A DNA stretch of 64,000 bases, taken from Symsagittifera roscoffensis. Taxonomy: Eukaryota > Xenacoelomorpha > Acoela > Convolutidae. The number at the start of each line of letters is the position of its first letter. Positions within the stretch are counted from its first letter, which is position 1. The notes beneath the pieces are model-generated. The model did not search any database, was not told the origin of the DNA, and saw only the letters and a list, made by a program, of their open reading frames with translations. This document shows positions 51,813 to 61,700 of this stretch, piece after piece. A program made the translations under genes and the position numbers. Location of the stretch: the NCBI RefSeq assembly GCF_963678635.1, contig NC_087067.1, positions 35,911,966 to 35,975,965 of the forward strand, written 5' to 3'.

Positions 51813-52721
51813 TTCGTCTACTGCAGTCACACATGAGGCTTAAGAAAAATAGGCCCTATAACCACTGGCTCAAGGGTCAGAGACACTATCTCTTGTGTTT
51901 TTCTACCTCAAGAACGGTCGGAGCCAGTTCGGTTCGCTTGTGACATGAGACTACGACCCGTTACAGCTTAAAGGCTACTACTAAAATATCCCCCCACTCT
52001 AGAATTAGAAACGTCCCCATACTTAGGTCTCTAGATACCCAAAATACATGAACGCCGTTAAAAACCGGGTTGGAACAATCCGTTAAGTTACTTTTTATTA
52101 GACAGTGGAACTTTGATCCATTTCAGATGGATCAACCTAAAACTCGCCTTACCTCAACATAACAATTATAAAACACACTCTAGGAATTTAAATTAAGTAC
52201 TCACATTGTAGCACGCTCAAGAACCAGGAAGTAAATAAGTCGGTAAACAACTCAAGAGTCAACAAAGTAACTAAAATGAGTTTAATGTCAGTCAGTTTTA
52301 ACAACAAGAACAAGTTTTTACTCTAGACTGCAAGTTCTCGTGAACCATTGGGACACTCTAGCTGTCCACCTTTCCACCGAAGGTTCACTCTGGTCCAGTC
52401 AATAATAGTATTCCAATCGTAATAATCCAACTCGAGGGAATGCTCTCGTCTCTGTCACAGATGGGACAGCTCTACTCTAGGTTATTATTGCTTTCGAAAT
52501 TGCGAATAGCAATTTCCTACTGCTTTTTCTTGCGACTTTCCCGCGTTTTCCACTCAATTGTTCTGAAATTGTTCTGATCTCTTTTTCTGATTTTCAGTTC
52601 TCGCGAGAAAATCGTGCATGACAGGTTCCATTCGAAATTTTGAAAAATCAAATTTCACTCCAAAATCAAGTGTTTTTTGCTTCTCTCAAGGTCAAACTTC
52701 CAAATATGACCGACTGGCACA
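51806..52721 (+). repeat. 916-bp LTR (5' LTR of element A2)
   Basis: It starts TGTAACATTCG and ends TGGCACA, and is the same length as 18649-19564. Its first seven bases are also the inverted first seven bases of element B's head, so two elements share one heptamer head to head. The gag ATG is only 12 bases beyond its end. Confidence 0.75.
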
Positions 52722-52722
52722 G

Positions 52723-52728
52723 TTTCAG
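52723..52728 (+). promoter_or_regulatory. Candidate splice acceptor directly before gag
   Basis: TTTCAG is followed by five bases and then the gag ATG at 52734. Element B has the same spacing (TTTCAG, five bases, ATG at 51143). This is the usual look of a spliced-leader trans-splice site. Confidence 0.5.
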
Positions 52729-52733
52729 GCAGA

Positions 52734-54290
52734 ATGGTTGAAACGAGAAGTCAAAAGACCTCAGAAGAGCGAAGAGAACTGTTAGAAGTGGAGGTCAATA
52801 CGGACCATACCATGAACGACAACCAGGGAGTAAATGGACTGGAAGGGAGAGGCAGAAGGCTGGCGAGTGAATCTACTCCGGTAGAACAAGGCCATGATTT
52901 TGCCACTTCCACCGGGACGTTGGATCGAGAGGAGATGTCGGAACTGTCCGACATCTCAACTGAAGTAACGACAACTAGAAGATCTCCGACAGACAACACT
53001 ATGATGGCAAGCGGAACTGGAAAACAAACAACCTCATCATCGTTCTCAGAAAGAATGAAGAACACCTTCGGAAACATCTTTCCATTCAGCATGGGAGGAG
53101 GAGCAGGAAACGATGGTGAGTCCCAGGAGGAAGAGGATGAAGAGGAGCAAGGGGACTTTGGATCTCAAGTCAGTCTCAATAGTTCGATCCAGGAGAGTGA
53201 GGCACACGTCGGAAGAGAGACTGGAACCAAGGATAAATTTGGTGTAGTGACAACGATAAGCAAAGAGGCAAACACACCGGGCCAGTCCAAGGACTTCGCG
53301 ATTAGGACAAGTTCGGAGCCACAACCTGAAGAGAGTAGAACCAGAGGGCTTGGCAACGCGTTAGCGGATCCTGAAATAAATAATGATAAAACGTCAAGAC
53401 AGAGAGTCAAGGCCCGGATCTCTACCAGCACGAAGCTACCTGGGACCGACAGAGTTACACCACCACTAGTGACGCCACTCATGGATAACGGGGCAGCACT
53501 AGAGGAAGCCTTAAACAACATAGTGGGCAGTTTAGGAGAACAAAATGAACAGATGTCGATAAGGATGAGTGAACTGGAAAGAGCAGTTCACATTGAAAGA
53601 GAAAGTCTGCGGGAAGAAATAAACCGCAACAGACAAGAAGTTGGCAGAAGCGAAAAACGCTTGAAAGAAAGAACGGACGAACATATGACGAGGAACTTGT
53701 CGCGAATGACAAGAGAGGCGGAACAGAGGGAGTTACGCTTAAGAGCCGACATGGAGAAGTTAAGATTTCAGCAAGAGCAGTCTCTTGGGTCTCTTGACAC
53801 AAAGATAGACGCGATGATGGAGAGGCGAACGCAGGCTATCATGGATAGGTTGGACGGGCTACTAAGCAGCAAGAGTGGACCAAAAGAAGGAGAGCCGAAC
53901 TCGGGAGGTCCCAGCAGGGAACCGAGGGTGAACTTCAATGAACATCAAAGGAGGAAGACAAATGGATCCACAAGAGGCAGGGGCAGTTCATCAGGCTATG
54001 CCACAAGGGGTAATACAGCATGGGGCCCGAACAGTAGAGCAAGTTCAACGGGGAACAGTCAAACCTCGAACAAACGACCAACGCAAAGCACACATGCGAC
54101 GGGAGAAGCGATTCTGGCAACATGGGGCATACAAGCCCGAGGAGGAGTCACATGGGCCAAGCGGGAAACGCTCATGGTGATTCGGATTGCAGGGATGCAC
54201 CGCACACAGAGCCTTCGACAAGGTGTGAGGACACTCAGGCGGGGCACTCAAGGAATGCTATGGCAATGGCCACAGCATTTGAACCCCTGA
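52734..54290 (+). CDS. Gag N-terminal protein (element A2)
   Basis: The frame has 518 codons from the ATG at 52734. It starts MVETRSQK, like the internal start in element B. The first 250 residues are charged and low in complexity. A long predicted coiled coil covers about 265-380 and is probably for multimerisation. The tail is basic and Ser/Thr-rich. In element B the equivalent region is fused in frame to the capsid-like and zinc-knuckle region, which here lies in the -1 frame. The last 20-60 codons of this frame are therefore probably not part of the main product. Confidence 0.8.
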   Translation: MVETRSQKTSEERRELLEVEVNTDHTMNDNQGVNGLEGRGRRLASESTPVEQGHDFATSTGTLDREEMSELSDISTEVTTTRRSPTDNTMMASGTGKQTTSSSFSERMKNTFGNIFPFSMGGGAGNDGESQEEEDEEEQGDFGSQVSLNSSIQESEAHVGRETGTKDKFGVVTTISKEANTPGQSKDFAIRTSSEPQPEESRTRGLGNALADPEINNDKTSRQRVKARISTSTKLPGTDRVTPPLVTPLMDNGAALEEALNNIVGSLGEQNEQMSIRMSELERAVHIERESLREEINRNRQEVGRSEKRLKERTDEHMTRNLSRMTREAEQRELRLRADMEKLRFQQEQSLGSLDTKIDAMMERRTQAIMDRLDGLLSSKSGPKEGEPNSGGPSREPRVNFNEHQRRKTNGSTRGRGSSSGYATRGNTAWGPNSRASSTGNSQTSNKRPTQSTHATGEAILATWGIQARGGVTWAKRETLMVIRIAGMHRTQSLRQGVRTLRRGTQGMLWQWPQHLNP

Positions 54291-57200
54291 ACAGGTCTTT
54301 GGAGACATTCCTGACGCGGTTATCTAGAACCAATGAACGCAGTGAAAAGTCCAGAAGAGTCTTTAAGAAGCCAAGATGCTACAAGGACGAATCTGATGGC
54401 TGTATTGATACCTGGATAGAGGTAATGAAGCTGCATTTCGAGGAAGAGGACTTGTCGGAGAGACAGGAATGCAGCGCGCTCACCAGCAACTTAGAAGGGA
54501 CAGCCCTGAACTGTGTCATGGCTAAGAAACAGTATCAACGTGACACTGCTGAGAAAATCTTCGAAATCTTGTTAAACCGTTTCGGATCAGGGGTGCAGGG
54601 GCACCAGGCGATGATGCGCTTCGAGAAACGGAGGCAACGAGAAGATGAAACAATAGACAAGTTTCTCGATGATTTGGAAATGCTGAGAAGACGCAGCCAA
54701 CCGGATGAGTCAAACCGAAGGATGAACCTGGCCGTAGCCTCAAAATTCATCGATGGTGTGAAAAATGATGAACTTCGTACGATGCTAGCAACGCATTACA
54801 CACCACTATCAACTAATGCGCCAACACCGGAGGAGTTGAGGCTCAAATCAAAAGAGTATCTTTTGTTGAAACCTCCTTCGAGATCTGGATATTACAAGAA
54901 CAATTATGGCAATTTTAACAACGGACCAGCTAACCAAGGGAACAATTGGTACAAACCGAGGGATGATATGGACAAGAGACGTTCTTGTGCTAATTGCAGT
55001 TCAACAGACCATCATGTGTCAGCATGCCCAGCTTACAAACAAGGCATGAAAGCAATAGGCTTTAGCCTCGAGGACGAAGATGCGTCAGAGTTGGATCATG
55101 AGGATTTCATGAGAGGAGTAATTGCGAAATTTGGCCCGAGGTGTTTCTTTTGTAACTTGGAAGGTCATTTTAAATCAGATTGTCCGCAATTCTGGGATGC
55201 AGTGGCAGACATCAAGCATCCAAGGCATGAAGAAGCTTTGTCAGGAGTGAAAGCAAGCAAGGCTCGACTTTTGGGCGAAGCAGAGGCACGCAGGAAGGAC
55301 AAACCTCAAGAGCTGGCGGCAAAGAAAATGCAAGCAGTAACAGAAGAAGCACGTGAACCGGAACCAGCAACTGCGGCCGATGACTTCAAGATCGATTATA
55401 AGGCAGCCGCAAAGGATGCTCTAAATAGAGTACAGCAGGAATTGGTGACGAAAGAGATCGAACAAAAAGTGAAACTTGAACTGGAAAATGAAAAGCTTCA
55501 GGAGCAACTGAATACCTTCGAGGCAATGGAGTTCGAGGAGACGAAAACACCAAGCAGTTTAGATATGAAACTTAAAGTGATCTCCGGTAAGAGGTTCGGC
55601 ATGGCGCCGCAGGGAAAGAAGATACAGTCGATAATCTCAGTGGCTGGACACCAGGTAATAAGAAATTTGAGTGAACCATCAGAGTTCACTTTAATGCATT
55701 TGGACACATATGCAGATTATCTGAGGCAGGTGGAGCCACGCACTGAGTCGAGAGCTGTGCGAGCACTACTAACGACGGGTGGCCCTCGCATGAAGAAACT
55801 TCATGGACGCTACTTGGAGGTCTATGGGCCGTATCAAATAATGCTGAACGTGGATGGAATCAGCATCTACACCAGGACTTACATAACAACAGATGATGAC
55901 CAAATGGGGCAGATCTATTTGGGTGAAGAGGAACTCAAAGTCCGCAGGATAGGCCATGGCGCCATGATGGAACAAGACGCGGTACATATTGGATATGAAG
56001 CAGATGTGACAGCACACCTGCTTGACACCAACGGAACAAAAATCGGAGTCACAGGGCTTCTGGACACAGGCGCGGTGGTGAGTGTGATGCCGATAAAAAC
56101 CTGGGAGAGAATGGGCTTCACGCGGGAAGATTTGATTCCTACGAATCTCCGACTAGCCGCTGCAAATCGAGGAGCTATCTACGTAGCCGAAAGAACACCG
56201 GTGACGGTCCTTCACATGGGAGGACGGAACCTTTGGATGAGCTTCCTGGTGGTAGAGAATCTGGACGACGCCGACCAATTCATCTTGGGCAGAGATTTTG
56301 TCAGGAATTTTGACGTGATGATTGACTTGAACAACGGTCTAATACGGATTAGAAACCCGGACCGAAAGTATGTTAAGAGACCCATTAATAGGATAATAAC
56401 AGATGAAAATAAGGTACCAGTTTTTTTGGATAGAAAAGTAAAGTTACAACCAGGACAAGCTGTAGTAGCGATTTTTAGAATGAGAAATTTAAATTCGTTA
56501 AGTGATAGTAAACAGGTTTGCTTAGTACCGAATCCAAATAGTCAGAGTTCGGTGATTTTAGGCCGGAGCTTCTCGGTAACGCGAAACGGACTGTGTGTCA
56601 GTGTGTTGTTGAACACACTGGACACCACGGTTTCAATCCAGCGTGGAAAGAAGCTTGGTTACGCATTGCCGATGAGGACTGACTATGAAGAGACACAAAA
56701 CTTGAAGAAATATAGTGTGAAAGACTGTCCTTATCATGCAAATAAAGATAAAATCTTAAAGAGAATTAATGAATTAAAATCTATTCGTAAATTGTTTTCA
56801 ATGAAATCCGAAACGGACGACGGCTTATCAAGCTGCTCGAATTTTATGGAACGCCCCTCGTCATATGAACTAGATTCTGACAAACCGGTTTTGCCAGAAA
56901 TAGAACATTTAAAAGGAAAAATAGGTGAGGGAGATTTTGAAAAATTGCGGGACCTCCTAGATCGGAACGCCGAAGTATTTTCAAAACATAAGGCGGACAT
57001 CGGTTGCTGTAATTTCGTCGAACACGAAATCGAACTAGAAGAGGGCGCCGTTCCCCATAGGGAAGGCGCAAGGCGAATGACGCCACATAAATCGGAAGCG
57101 TGCCGAGCGGAAATAGAAATGTTGCTTGAATACGACATGATAGAACCCTCGAAATCACCATGGGCTTGCGGAGTAGTAATGGCGAAAAAGAAAGGGGGGC

Positions 57201-58732
57201 AGCTTAGATTTTGTTGCGACTTTCGTTACTTGAACGCGGTAACGATTAAAGATGCGTACCCGATACCGCGAATAGACGAGAGCCTATCCAAACTTGGTGA
57301 TGCAAAGTTCTTCACCACATTGGACTTGGGTTCTGCCTTCTGGCAGGTTCCTCTGCGAAAGAAGGACAGGGAGAAAACCGGATTCGCGTGCGAATTGGGG
57401 TTGTACCAGTGGAAGAGGATGCCCTTCGGCTTGTGCAATGCAACAGCAACCTTTCAAAGGCTGATGGCTCAGGCTTTGACAGGAGTGACCAAAAAGTACG
57501 GGAATCTCTTGATGTGCTACGTGGATGACGTAGTCATAGCAACACCAACCCTGGAGGATCACATTGATCGACTCGATGAGGTCTTCGGATGTATGAAAAG
57601 AGCAGGCTTGAAATGCAAACCATCGAAATGTGAAATCCTTAGGGATTCGATCAAGTACCTGGGAAGAATGGTGGACCGGCATGGTGTGAGGCCAGATCCA
57701 GAAGCAGTAGAGGCTGTGCTGACATGGAAAGCTCCTAGAACGGACACACAGCTCATGAGCTTCCTAGGGTTTGCCAATTACTACCGAGAATTCATAAAAG
57801 GATACGCGGACAAGGTGTACCCGATGCAGAAGCTGATGCGCAACAAAGGGAAAAAGTTCGAATGGAACGATGAGGCACAAGTTGCTTTCGAGAACATAAA
57901 GCGGGAACTGTGCGAAGCGCCAGTGATGGGCATGCCTACAGAAAAGGGCATGTATGTTCTTGACACAGACGCATCGGTGGTGGCCATCTCAGGAATATTG
58001 CATCAAGAGCAAGAATGGAACGGAAGAACAGTCCTCCGTCCCATTGCATACGGCAGCAAGGTCTTGAGTGACACAGAGATGAAATATGGCGCACCGAAAG
58101 CAGAAATGTTTGCAGTAGTCACCTTCGTGGAAAAGTACCGTGCATACTTGGGGAGCGCTCCCTTCAAGTTACGCGTGGACAACAGAGCGTTATCCTGGTT
58201 GAAGACCTACTCGATGGATCAGAGTTATATTGGTAGATGGATAGTCAGATTGGATGGCTACCATATGATAATCGAACATAGGATGCGTGATAAACATCAG
58301 AATGCTGACAGTCTCAGCAAGAAAACTGAGTTCTATGAAAGATTGGAGCAGAAGCAGGCCAATCAGGCGGAAGTAAAGGAGGGATTCTCGTTTCTGGACA
58401 AAGAAACTTATAAAGCGCTTCCCTTAACGAGATGGTTGGATAAGTCTCGACATCCAATTCCGGGGCATCCTGAGTTACCTGTAGAGAAAGCAGCCGAGAT
58501 AAAGATCCTGTCAAGGGAGGACCCGGTCCCCTTGGATTTGTTGCTGCGCTCGAACCTGGTACAGCAAGAACTCTCTCGCATGAATATAAACAGCCTCTCA
58601 TTATTGGATAAAACGGTGCAAGTCACACCACAAGTGATGCGGATACTGGGTGGATTGTTAGAAAGAGAAGTGACCAGAGATGACCCCGAGTGGACAGCAG
58701 CAGTGGCATCGCTAACAGTCAGTGAGAAGTGA
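54122..58732 (+). CDS. Gag capsid/zinc knuckles, protease, RT and RNase H (element A2)
   Basis: The frame has 1536 codons with a first ATG at 54122. Homology to element B begins near 54240, so it is probably entered by -1 frameshift from the gag frame; the overlap is 54122-54290. It carries two CCHC knuckles, each Cys-x2-Cys-x4-His-x4-Cys (from residues 289 and 341). These are followed by an aspartic protease (Asp648-Thr-Gly), an RT with YVDD at 1133-1136 and MPFGLCNATATFQRLM upstream, an RNase H-like domain with TDAS near 1281 and a DxxxxNADSLSK end. This is typical Ty3/gypsy order. The frame ends at 58730-58732 with TGA, just before the integrase frame. Confidence 0.92.
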   Translation: MGHTSPRRSHMGQAGNAHGDSDCRDAPHTEPSTRCEDTQAGHSRNAMAMATAFEPLNRSLETFLTRLSRTNERSEKSRRVFKKPRCYKDESDGCIDTWIEVMKLHFEEEDLSERQECSALTSNLEGTALNCVMAKKQYQRDTAEKIFEILLNRFGSGVQGHQAMMRFEKRRQREDETIDKFLDDLEMLRRRSQPDESNRRMNLAVASKFIDGVKNDELRTMLATHYTPLSTNAPTPEELRLKSKEYLLLKPPSRSGYYKNNYGNFNNGPANQGNNWYKPRDDMDKRRSCANCSSTDHHVSACPAYKQGMKAIGFSLEDEDASELDHEDFMRGVIAKFGPRCFFCNLEGHFKSDCPQFWDAVADIKHPRHEEALSGVKASKARLLGEAEARRKDKPQELAAKKMQAVTEEAREPEPATAADDFKIDYKAAAKDALNRVQQELVTKEIEQKVKLELENEKLQEQLNTFEAMEFEETKTPSSLDMKLKVISGKRFGMAPQGKKIQSIISVAGHQVIRNLSEPSEFTLMHLDTYADYLRQVEPRTESRAVRALLTTGGPRMKKLHGRYLEVYGPYQIMLNVDGISIYTRTYITTDDDQMGQIYLGEEELKVRRIGHGAMMEQDAVHIGYEADVTAHLLDTNGTKIGVTGLLDTGAVVSVMPIKTWERMGFTREDLIPTNLRLAAANRGAIYVAERTPVTVLHMGGRNLWMSFLVVENLDDADQFILGRDFVRNFDVMIDLNNGLIRIRNPDRKYVKRPINRIITDENKVPVFLDRKVKLQPGQAVVAIFRMRNLNSLSDSKQVCLVPNPNSQSSVILGRSFSVTRNGLCVSVLLNTLDTTVSIQRGKKLGYALPMRTDYEETQNLKKYSVKDCPYHANKDKILKRINELKSIRKLFSMKSETDDGLSSCSNFMERPSSYELDSDKPVLPEIEHLKGKIGEGDFEKLRDLLDRNAEVFSKHKADIGCCNFVEHEIELEEGAVPHREGARRMTPHKSEACRAEIEMLLEYDMIEPSKSPWACGVVMAKKKGGQLRFCCDFRYLNAVTIKDAYPIPRIDESLSKLGDAKFFTTLDLGSAFWQVPLRKKDREKTGFACELGLYQWKRMPFGLCNATATFQRLMAQALTGVTKKYGNLLMCYVDDVVIATPTLEDHIDRLDEVFGCMKRAGLKCKPSKCEILRDSIKYLGRMVDRHGVRPDPEAVEAVLTWKAPRTDTQLMSFLGFANYYREFIKGYADKVYPMQKLMRNKGKKFEWNDEAQVAFENIKRELCEAPVMGMPTEKGMYVLDTDASVVAISGILHQEQEWNGRTVLRPIAYGSKVLSDTEMKYGAPKAEMFAVVTFVEKYRAYLGSAPFKLRVDNRALSWLKTYSMDQSYIGRWIVRLDGYHMIIEHRMRDKHQNADSLSKKTEFYERLEQKQANQAEVKEGFSFLDKETYKALPLTRWLDKSRHPIPGHPELPVEKAAEIKILSREDPVPLDLLLRSNLVQQELSRMNINSLSLLDKTVQVTPQVMRILGGLLEREVTRDDPEWTAAVASLTVSEK

Positions 58733-58737
58733 AGATC

Positions 58738-61700
58738 ATGCCGTCCAGACAACAGCACGAAGAGAACAAGAGGGATTGTAGGACAATAGTTCAGCAACTA
58801 GTATCCTCAATACCCCAAGAGATTTTAACCAGTACTTCTTACGGACAGAAAGGACGGGAGAGCGGCAAGCAAAAGAAAACTGTCACCTTTGTAGACCGGG
58901 ATAAAGAGGGTGGAGTTGTAAAACAAAATCTGCTGCAAGACTATTTGTCCGGGGAGAAGGATAAGGAGAAAAACCAGCGATCACAAGATCAACACCCGGG
59001 ACAAGGAAATTTGTCTGGGGAGTCCGAGATAGACGAGAAAATTACTGATGAGAAACAGGACCTAGAGAACAAAGTTTTGTCCGGGGAGTTCAGATGGATG
59101 CGAAGGAAATACGGACATGATCTGGAGGAGCGTGCAGTCTCCAGCACAACACCTTCGACGGATGATAAGTCAGAAAGCTCGAGAATGAACACCTATTCAG
59201 ACAGGGATTCGACCTCGGGATCAGAACTGTCAGAACTGGCGATACACACGCTACTAGTGGAAACTCGGGCGAGAAACCTGGACAGAGAGGTGTACCAGGA
59301 TCCTGACAGTGATCGCTACCTAATACCAAGCGAAAGAGTCTTTGACAACGCAGCGGATGACTTAGAAACGATAGCGGTATCGAAACGTTCGATAAGCCTG
59401 TTGCCGCAGAAAGAGGTAGTCAGGACTGATCTTCAGCCGTTTCAACAAGAAACACAACCGTTGGCGAAGATTTGGTGCGTTAAGATGGAAGAAGACACAC
59501 ATCAGCCCAACGAGCTGAACAGTCAGATGAGAGTCATGAAGACGTACTTGAAGGCGAGATACAGACTCTCGGACCTTCTAAGGGCGCAGAGAAATGATCG
59601 CATGACAAGCAACCTAAAAAGGTGGATAGAAAACGGTGCACCTGACAAAGGTGATCTGGAAGAAGACAGCTATAGGATCCTGAGACAATACTTCATGCAG
59701 AAGGAGGGGAGATTATATCTGAACAAGGACGGGATCGTGGCTTGCAGGAGAAGAGAAGAAGACAAGGTCTTATACAAATATAACGCGATAGTGTTGCCGC
59801 AACTCTATCAGACAGAACTATTATTCAGGTCGCATGATCAGATGGGCCATCAAGGGATCGACAAAGTGTATCAGAGGATCCTGAAGCGCTTTGAGTGGCC
59901 TGGGATGAAAAAGGCATGCGAGAAATGGGTGACAGCATGTCTGTCATGCCAACAGGTCAAGGATCCTAGGAAGTTGCGATTTCCTTTACAATCAATTGAG
60001 TCGTCTGAATTCAACGAGGTGGTGCAGATAGATCACCAGAAGATATGCATGACAGACAGCGGTTACAACCAAGTCTTGGTCATGATAGATCACTTCACGA
60101 AGTATGCAGAGGCCGTGCCCTGCATAACTGCCTCGGCGGAAGAGACATGCGACCACCTGATCAATACGTGGATAGCAAGACACGGATGTCCAATGACGTT
60201 TCAATCGGACAATGGAACGGCTTTCGTAGGCGAGCTTACGAAAGAGCTTATGAGACGGTCACAAGTCGCTCAGGCTCACTCCACGACATACCACCCTCAG
60301 ACGAATGGCTTAGTGGAAAGACAGAATAGGACGTTAGTGTCGATGCTGAGGGTATATTGTTCCAGGTACATGACCGATTGGGACAGATACCTTCCACAGG
60401 TGATGGGAGCTTATAATAGCACGCAACACTCCACCACTGGAGTCAGTCCACACATGATGTTGACGGGACACGAGAAGTCTTTACCCTTGACATTCTTCTA
60501 CCCAGAGTATGAGGGAAAGAAAACATCCCCACAGGTCTACGTGAGGGATGTGATCAGACGCCAACAGGAGTTGAACGACTTGTGTAGACGAAACACTCAG
60601 CAGGCACAGGCAAGGCAGAGGAAAAGATTCGACAAGAAAGCAGCTGGTGCAAAGGCTTACTCGGTGGGAGACTACGTATGGGTATTTCAGAACGTTATAC
60701 CACCGAAAGGGACAAAAAAGCTTCTGAAGAAGTGGAGGGGACCCTTCATGATTACAGAGGTGCACCAAGAGGGACGCTTTTATAGACTGAGTACTGGCCG
60801 AGCCGCCCACTACGAGAACATCAAGCCACACAATCCATCGACAGAAGACTGGTGTATACCTGCAGACATGGAAGAAGGGGATTATCTAATGATGGATCCT
60901 GCTTGTGAGGTCAATGAAAAAGGCACCAGGGAGAAGAACGATGGAAACGAAGTCGTAGAGGAAGGTACGGATACACCATTGGACCTGGATCCAAACGAAC
61001 AGATCGAAGCGGACGATGAAACCTTGCCCTACGCAGAGGAAGATTGGCAGGATTCCGAACAGACAGAGGTTCCCAAGAACATGGAACCAGATCTTCCGTT
61101 CACGATGCAGACTCGTCAGAAAGACGGGACGAGACTAAGAAAGAAATACAATCCTTACGGTGACGACTTTGTAGTGGATAGGATAGATCTAAAGAAAATA
61201 GTGGAGGAAGTAGTGGGTTTAGAGGAAATAACAGTGTCACAGGACATTGACATAGTCGATGATCACAACGATGAGTGGGTTGACGACTGGTCGAAACCCG
61301 AGGTGGAGTTCGATGATGAGCAACAGCAGTCAAATGAACAAGACCTGACGAACCTGCGTGTCTTAGAGTGGCTGAACGAAATGACATCAGACCCTGAAAA
61401 AATCAGCGTTACGATTCAAGACGTAGATCGCGAAAGCGCGAAATACATTAAGACCAAACGAGATGATCCTTCCTGGGCTGCCCAGGAAGGACAACTTCTC
61501 ATTCCAGCTTCTAATCTTGACTTAATACCCGGTATGCGATCGACGGGGACGCCGATGGATATTTTTGTCCGGGGAGTGGGGGTAGGACTTACCCACACTG
61601 AAAACTTGATAATAAAAAAATTGAGAATAGCAAGAGAAACAGGAAACTTAGAAGCAGAAACAGGTGAAGAACCTAAGAAACCTGACATAGGCAGGGTAGT

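Noticed and set aside
54163-54169. GGGAAAC slippery heptamer for the gag to pol -1 shift
   Set aside because: The heptamer is in the wrong phase for canonical simultaneous slippage from the gag frame.
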